DNA of 9,369 nucleotides, taken from contig JBFGCT010000167.1 in the NCBI GenBank assembly GCA_041581055.1, forward strand, positions 1 to 9,369. Reading direction: 5' to 3'. The DNA comes from JBFGCT01 sp041581055. Lineage in GTDB: Bacteria > Actinomycetota > Acidimicrobiia > Acidimicrobiales > Ilumatobacteraceae. A model generated the notes under the pieces. It did no database searches. It was not told where the DNA came from and saw only the letters and a list, made by a program, of their open reading frames with translations. Made by a program: the position numbers and the translations under genes. Position 1 is the first letter of the stretch; each line of letters begins with the position of its first letter. Shown here piece by piece: positions 5,504 to 9,369 of this stretch.

Positions 5504-8062
5504 ATGGCCCAACCGAACGATGTGCTCGACCCGTTCCGTCTGCCGACGACCGCGACGCCCACCCGCTACGACGTGCGGCTGCGCCCGGCGCTCGACGCGG
5601 CGACGTTCGCCGGCGAGGTGACCGTCCAGGTCGATCTCGCGGCGCCGGTCGACCGGCTCGTGCTCAACGCCGCCGAACTCACGATCAACTGGTGCCGCAT
5701 CGACGACGTCGACGCGGCGTGGTCGCTCGACGCCGAGACCGAGCGCCTGTTCGTCACCCCGGCCGAGCCGCTCGGCACGTCGCGGGTGAAGCTGGCGATC
5801 GGGTTCGACGGCGAGCTGAACGACCTGTTGCGCGGCTTCTACCGCAGCACGTACACCGACGACGACGGCGTCGAGCAGGTGATCGCGACGACCCAGATGG
5901 AGTCGACCGACTGCCGCCGGGCGTTCCCCTGCTGGGACGAGCCGGAGTTCAAAGCGGTGTTCGGCGTGGTGCTCGACGTCGAGGACGGGCTGACCGCGAT
6001 CTCCAACGGGCCCGAGGTCGAGCGGACGACCGCGGACGGGCGAACCGTGATCCGCTTCGCCGACACGATGGTGATGAGCACGTACCTGGTCGCGTTCGTC
6101 GTCGGCCGGCTGGAGGCGACCGAGCCGGTCGACGTCAACGGCGTCCCCATGCGGATCGTGCACGTGCCGGGCAAGGGCCACCTCACCGACTTCGGCCTCG
6201 AGGTGGGGGCGTTCTGTCTCGACTGGTTCGAGGAGTTCTACGGGATCGCCTACCCGGGCGACAAGGTCGACCTCGTCGCGCTGCCGGACTTCGCGGCCGG
6301 CGCGATGGAGAACCTCGGGTGCATCACGTTCCGCGAGAACCTCCTGCTCGTCGATGTCGCCACGAGCACGCAGAACGAGCAGCAGCTCGTCGTCGACGTG
6401 GTCGCCCACGAACTCGCGCACATGTGGTTCGGCGACCTCGTGACGATGCGGTGGTGGAACGGGATCTGGCTGAACGAGGCGTTCGCCACGTTCATGGAGG
6501 TCGCGGCGTGCGACGCGCTCCGCCCGGAGTGGGAGCGCTGGACGAGCTTCGGGCTCGAGCGCAGCGTGGCGTTCGACACCGACTCGCTCGACAGCACGCG
6601 CCCGGTCGAGTACGAGGTGCGGTCGCCGGCGGACTGCGAGGGCATGTTCGACGTGCTGACGTACCAGAAGGGCGGGGCGCTGCTGCGCATGCTCGAGCAG
6701 TACCTCGGCGAGCCTCGGTTCCGGGAGGGCGTGCGCCACTACCTGCGGACGCACAGCTACGCAAACACCGAGACCAACGACCTCTGGGACGCGATCGAGG
6801 CGACCTCGGGCGAACCGGTGCGCCGCATCATGGACTCGTGGATCTGGCAGGAGGGCTACCCGCTGCTGTCGGTTTCCACCGGCGACGACGGCGCGCCGAC
6901 CGTCGAGATCACACAGCAGCGCTTCCGGTTCGGCGAGCCGCGCCCCGACGACCCGACCTGGGTGATCCCGCTCCACGTGCGGATCGGCGCCGAGGAGTCG
7001 ACGATGCTGATCGACTCGGGCGACAAGCCCGTTTCGATACCGCTCGGCGACACCGAAGCCCCGGTGATCCTCAACGCCGGCGGCCACGGGTTCTTTCGCG
7101 TCGCCTACGACCAGGAGCTGCGGTCGCGGCTGACCGGCGACGCGCTGACCTCGCTCGAGACGCTGGAGCGTTTCAACCTGGTCGACGACGCCTGGGCGGC
7201 GACCGTCTCCGGCCGGCTGTCCGCCGGCGAGATGATGACGTTCCTCGAGGGCTTCGTCGACGAGCGCGAGCACGCCGTCTGGCATGCGATCGTCATCGCG
7301 CTGCGCGGGCTCGGACGGCTGATCGACGCGGACGCCGCCGACGCCGAGGCCACGTTCCAACGCAAGGTCCGCGCCCTGGTGGCGCCGGCACTCGACGAGC
7401 TCGGCGAACCGCGGCCCGGCGAGCGCGATCTCACCGGCAAGCTGCGCGGCTTGCTCGTCTCGACGCTCGGGATCCTGGGCGCCGACGCGGAGACGCAACG
7501 GCGCTGCCGCGACCTCTACGAGAAGTCGGCGGCCGACCCGGCGAGCATCGACCCCGAGCTGGCCGCGGCGGCGACCGGCGTCGCCGCGGCCAGCGGCGAC
7601 CGAGCGCTGTACGAACAGATGCTGGACGGATTCCGCAACGGGGCGACACCGCAGCAGCAGCTCCGCAACCTGTACGCGCTCGGCGACTTCGACGACCCCG
7701 ACCTCGTGCTGCGCACGTGCGAGTTGGCGATGAGCGACGCCGTCAAGACCCAGAACGGCCCGTTCCTGATCAGCGCGGCGATCGCCAACCGGCGCCACGG
7801 CGCGGTCGCGTGGCACTTCCTCCACCGCCACTGGGCGGCGGCCAACGAGCGCTTCCCGAGCAACACGATCGTGCGGATGATCAACTCGGTCAAGCTGCGC
7901 ACCGAGCCCGACGTGGTCGCCGACGTGCAGGGGTTCTTCGCCGAGCACCCGATCGAGCAGGCGATCAAGACGATGGAGCAGATCCTCGAGCGCCAGCGGG
8001 TCAACGCCGCGCTGCGCGCCGCTCAATCGGCGATGTTCGCCGACTCACTGCTCGACCGCTGA
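5504..8062 (+). CDS. pepN: M1 family zinc aminopeptidase (aminopeptidase N)
   Basis: An 852-residue gluzincin aminopeptidase, near the length of actinobacterial PepN proteins (about 860), that removes N-terminal residues from peptides in the cytosol; there is no signal peptide. Order of parts: an N-terminal beta-domain from about residue 15 (RYDVRLRP); the substrate N-terminus anchor GAMEN at 266-270; the zinc site HELAH at 302-306 with the third ligand Glu325 in NEAF, eighteen residues after His306; catalytic base Glu303; transition-state Tyr387 (TYQKGG); then a long alpha-helical ERAP1_C-like region to the end. All key residues are present. ATG 5504 is chosen because the protein then begins MAQPNDVLDPFRLP, just before the conserved domain, and because of the TACCAT element 7 nt upstream; the same frame stays open far upstream but only as a shadow of the kinase gene. 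It is a single-gene unit, convergent with the methyltransferase gene 21 nt away. Confidence 0.95.
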   Translation: MAQPNDVLDPFRLPTTATPTRYDVRLRPALDAATFAGEVTVQVDLAAPVDRLVLNAAELTINWCRIDDVDAAWSLDAETERLFVTPAEPLGTSRVKLAIGFDGELNDLLRGFYRSTYTDDDGVEQVIATTQMESTDCRRAFPCWDEPEFKAVFGVVLDVEDGLTAISNGPEVERTTADGRTVIRFADTMVMSTYLVAFVVGRLEATEPVDVNGVPMRIVHVPGKGHLTDFGLEVGAFCLDWFEEFYGIAYPGDKVDLVALPDFAAGAMENLGCITFRENLLLVDVATSTQNEQQLVVDVVAHELAHMWFGDLVTMRWWNGIWLNEAFATFMEVAACDALRPEWERWTSFGLERSVAFDTDSLDSTRPVEYEVRSPADCEGMFDVLTYQKGGALLRMLEQYLGEPRFREGVRHYLRTHSYANTETNDLWDAIEATSGEPVRRIMDSWIWQEGYPLLSVSTGDDGAPTVEITQQRFRFGEPRPDDPTWVIPLHVRIGAEESTMLIDSGDKPVSIPLGDTEAPVILNAGGHGFFRVAYDQELRSRLTGDALTSLETLERFNLVDDAWAATVSGRLSAGEMMTFLEGFVDEREHAVWHAIVIALRGLGRLIDADAADAEATFQRKVRALVAPALDELGEPRPGERDLTGKLRGLLVSTLGILGADAETQRRCRDLYEKSAADPASIDPELAAAATGVAAASGDRALYEQMLDGFRNGATPQQQLRNLYALGDFDDPDLVLRTCELAMSDAVKTQNGPFLISAAIANRRHGAVAWHFLHRHWAAANERFPSNTIVRMINSVKLRTEPDVVADVQGFFAEHPIEQAIKTMEQILERQRVNAALRAAQSAMFADSLLDR

Positions 8063-8067
8063 GCGGG

Positions 8068-8081
8068 GCCCCGGCGGGGGC
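8068..8081. terminator. Short GC hairpin in the 21-nt convergent gap (weak)
   Basis: GCCCC (8068-8072) and GGGGC (8077-8081) can pair over a four-base loop between the converging aminopeptidase and methyltransferase genes. Only five base pairs and no T-run, so it may simply reflect base composition. Confidence 0.2.
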
Positions 8082-8083
8082 GG

Positions 8084-8875
8084 TCAGGCGCCGCGCGGTG
8101 GCCGCTTCCGGAGCTTCCAGACCTGCTCGGCCGGCCAGCGCCGGGCCCACGCCGCCGGCGTCTCGAACCGCTGACCCTCGGCGGTCGCCGGGGCCTGCAG
8201 CTCGATGTAGTCGAGCACGTCGAACCCGACATCGCGGAACAGCCGCAGCCAGCCAGAGATCGGCAGGTTGAACTCGATCCCACCCGGGTCGACGACCGCC
8301 TCGGTCCAGTCCAAGACGCCGAGGCCGAAATAGGGCCGTTCGAGCCGCTCGCCGGCCGGCGCGTCCCCCGCCGGCGGTGTGCACACCATCGCCAACGGAT
8401 GGTTGCCGAGGAAGACCAGGTCGCCGCCGGGCCGCAGCAGGCGGTGGGCTTCGGGCACCCAGACCAACGGGTCGCACCAGATCGCCGCGCCGTACTCGGA
8501 CACCGCGAGGTCGAACGTGCCGGCGGGCTGCGGGACGGCCTCGGCGTTGCCGTGCACCCACTCGATGCCGTCGACACCGTGCTCGGCGGCCAGCCGGCGG
8601 GCCGTCGCCAGTTGCCGCGCCGAGTTGTCGATGGCGTAGACCCGGGCGCCCCGCCGGCGCATCCAGGCCGACACATACCCGGTGCCGCACCCGAGCTCGA
8701 TCGCCCGTTGACCGCTGAGATCGTCGGGCAGCAGTCCGAGCTCGGTCTCTGGCACACCCCAGATGCCCCACTGCGGCTCCGACGCCCAGAGTTGTCCTCC
8801 GGACGCTTCCCACTGCGGCGCGTACTCGTCCCAGTGGCGCCGGTTCTCTGCGACGTGGGCGGGAAGCTCGGCCAT
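8084..8875 (-). CDS. Class I SAM-dependent methyltransferase
   Basis: A 263-residue soluble methyltransferase of the Methyltransf_11/25 type. Motif I is ELGCGTGYV (60-68), the acidic residue contacting the SAM ribose is Asp83 (YAIDNS), the adenine-contact region includes Asn110 (HGNAEAVP), and the post-motif segment HRLLRPGGDLVF (144-155) ends the Rossmann core. The N-terminus NRRHWDEYAPQWEA is typical of small-molecule methyltransferases in actinobacteria, but the substrate cannot be predicted. The protein is tryptophan-rich outside the core. I chose ATG 8875 because a TACGGT element lies exactly 7 nt upstream, like the other genes here; a TTG at 8893 would add six residues but would destroy that arrangement. 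It is a single-gene unit, convergent with the aminopeptidase gene and divergent from the tRNA gene, so the context says nothing about its role. Confidence 0.85.
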   Translation of the reverse strand: MAELPAHVAENRRHWDEYAPQWEASGGQLWASEPQWGIWGVPETELGLLPDDLSGQRAIELGCGTGYVSAWMRRRGARVYAIDNSARQLATARRLAAEHGVDGIEWVHGNAEAVPQPAGTFDLAVSEYGAAIWCDPLVWVPEAHRLLRPGGDLVFLGNHPLAMVCTPPAGDAPAGERLERPYFGLGVLDWTEAVVDPGGIEFNLPISGWLRLFRDVGFDVLDYIELQAPATAEGQRFETPAAWARRWPAEQVWKLRKRPPRGA

Positions 8876-8882
8876 GGCGCCG

Positions 8883-8888
8883 ACCGTA
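8883..8888 (-). promoter_or_regulatory. Candidate -10 element (TACGGT) for the methyltransferase gene
   Basis: On the minus strand TACGGT fits TANNNT and ends 7 nt before the ATG at 8875. It supports that start over the upstream TTG and suggests leaderless transcription. No clear -35. Confidence 0.45.
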
Positions 8889-8949
8889 GCCAAGCCCGAT
8901 GCGTCGAAGCGGACGGAATCGGAGCTGGAGGACGCCTGCCCGGCGCCGA

Positions 8950-8955
8950 TACACT
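8950..8955 (+). promoter_or_regulatory. Candidate -10 element (TACACT) for the tRNA-Ala gene
   Basis: TACACT matches TANNNT and ends 12 nt before the first base of the mature tRNA, which would give a 5' leader of a few nucleotides for RNase P to remove. No good -35 is visible. Confidence 0.45.
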
Positions 8956-8967
8956 GTCGGTCACGTC

Positions 8968-9040
8968 GGGGCTATAGCTCAGTTGGTAGAGCGCGACAAT
9001 CGCACTGTCGAGGCCAGGAGTTCGATTCTCCTTAGCTCCA
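8968..9040 (+). tRNA. tRNA-Ala (anticodon CGC, codon GCG)
   Basis: A complete 73-nt cloverleaf. Acceptor stem GGGGCTA (8968-8974) with TAGCTCC (9033-9039) pairs fully, including a G3-U70 wobble, the alanine identity element, and discriminator A73 (9040). D stem GCTC/GAGC with loop AGTTGGTA; anticodon stem CGACA/TGTCG (8994-8998, 9006-9010) with loop ATCGCAC, giving U33 and anticodon CGC at 9001-9003; five-base variable loop; T stem AGGAG/CTCCT with loop TTCGATT. CCA is not encoded (CAA follows A73), so it must be added by the CCA-adding enzyme. The 32-38 pair is A-C, which is unusual since position 32 is normally a pyrimidine. It reads GCG, expected to be a frequent alanine codon in this GC-rich genome. 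No clear terminator follows. Confidence 0.95.
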
Positions 9041-9304
9041 CAAGTTGGTCGCCGACGTTCGCCGGGTGGCCGTTCGCGCCACGAACCGGTTGGACAGTGG
9101 CCGCGACGGGGCGTCAGTTGCCGGATCTCGCGCCACCGTGCCTTCGAACACGTGCTTGGTGCTGAAGAAGTTGACCGCTCCGGCGACACTGCTGTCCACT
9201 TCGTAGGGTGCGGCGACGATCGTCCGAACATCGGTCGCGGCGGCCGGGGCGTCGCTGCCGCCGCACCCTGCCACGGCGAGCGGTGCGGCGAGTTCGACGG
9301 CCAA
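9032..9304 (-). CDS. Doubtful small lipoprotein-like ORF, possibly a gene remnant
   Basis: The first residues after a TTG at 9304 (AVELAAPLAVAGCGGSD) contain a good lipobox, LAVAGC, followed by a Gly/Ser/Ala-rich linker as in secreted lipoproteins. Upstream, in frame, codons for RRHQLLL would complete a proper positively charged signal peptide, but that stretch has no ATG or GTG before the in-frame stop at 9334-9332. No ribosome binding site and no TANNNT element precede the TTG, unlike the other genes here. The mid-section has normal high-GC third positions, but the C-terminus becomes Arg/Thr-rich and the ORF ends with a TAA antisense inside the last bases of the tRNA gene. I recognise no family. 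It may be a lipoprotein gene that has lost its start and its 3' part, or a chance ORF in GC-rich DNA. Confidence 0.3.
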   Translation of the reverse strand: MAVELAAPLAVAGCGGSDAPAAATDVRTIVAAPYEVDSSVAGAVNFFSTKHVFEGTVARDPATDAPSRPLSNRFVARTATRRTSATNLWS

Positions 9305-9331
9305 CAGGAGTTGGTGCCGCCGTGATGACGA

Positions 9332-9369
9332 TCAGCGCGTCAGGAGGTCGCGGGGTCAGCGCGTCAGGA
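9332..9369. repeat. 24-nt-period direct repeat running off the window
   Basis: The 14-mer TCAGCGCGTCAGGA occurs at 9332-9345 and again at 9356-9369, exactly 24 nt apart, and the second copy is cut by the window end. Between them is GGTCGCGGGG. A period of 24 is eight codons; on the plus strand the frame from GTG 9322/ATG 9325 stays open to the end and would encode an octapeptide repeat with SASGGRG. With only one full period visible, it cannot be said whether this is a minisatellite, a coding repeat or a single duplication. Confidence 0.55.

Noticed and set aside
5411..8271. Very long open frames in the plus (5473-8271) and minus (5411-8026) strands over the aminopeptidase gene
   Set aside because: The gene itself shows GAMEN, HELAH, distal Glu and catalytic Tyr in frame; the others are Arg-rich shadow frames without domains.
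8876..8893. TTG start at 8893 for the methyltransferase
   Set aside because: It would place the start inside the TACGGT promoter-like element; ATG 8875 has the same promoter spacing as the neighbouring genes.
9041..9115. Terminator after the tRNA gene
   Set aside because: Only a weak GTGGC/GCCAC stem can be found and no T-run follows it.
8968..9369. tRNA as an integration site for a mobile element
   Set aside because: No integrase gene and no repeated copy of the tRNA 3' end is visible in the window; only the stump-like ORF hints at it.

Overview
The window is about 9.4 kb of very GC-rich (roughly 70% by eye) chromosomal DNA from an actinobacterium. Gene content, codon use (G or C at nearly every third position), a TANNNT-type promoter element close to each first start codon, and the family flavour of the proteins (actinobacterial adenosine deaminase, cytosolic PepN, PGM2-type mutase beside a PfkB kinase) fit the Acidimicrobiia (Ilumatobacter-like) better than mycobacteria or streptomycetes. 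That placement is inference, not proof.

Layout: (1) 1-105, two near-identical perfect-dyad hairpin repeats. (2) 122-2713, a tightly packed rightward operon: a PHYHD1-like Fe(II)/2-oxoglutarate dioxygenase, adenosine deaminase (add) and uracil phosphoribosyltransferase (upp). (3) 2714-2760, a short convergent gap with a hairpin and a 15-bp tandem duplication. (4) 5404-2761 on the minus strand, a PfkB-family (adenosine kinase-like) sugar kinase overlapping a PGM2/PmmB-type phosphohexomutase. (5) 5405-5503, a divergent promoter region. (6) 5504-8062, an M1 aminopeptidase (PepN). (7) 8875-8084 minus, a class I SAM-dependent methyltransferase. (8) 8968-9040, tRNA-Ala(CGC). (9) 9032-9304 minus, a doubtful small lipoprotein-like ORF, probably a remnant, followed by a 24-nt-period repeat that runs off the window.

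The first half reads as a purine/pyrimidine nucleoside salvage locus: Add turns adenosine into inosine, the PfkB kinase may phosphorylate adenosine (or a related sugar/nucleoside), Upp turns uracil plus PRPP into UMP, and the PGM2-type mutase could link ribose-1-phosphate to ribose-5-phosphate, as human PGM2 does. A comparable grouping (deoD, pmmB, upp, add, deoA, cdd) is known in Mycobacterium tuberculosis. The unexpected member is the dioxygenase, whose stop codon overlaps the add start codon.

I see no phage, insertion sequence, CRISPR array, toxin-antitoxin pair or defence system, and no clear sign of an undescribed multi-gene system. The most interesting signals are the paired hairpin repeats next to the first promoter, the consistent leaderless-promoter architecture at all four protein transcription units, and the dioxygenase-deaminase coupling.
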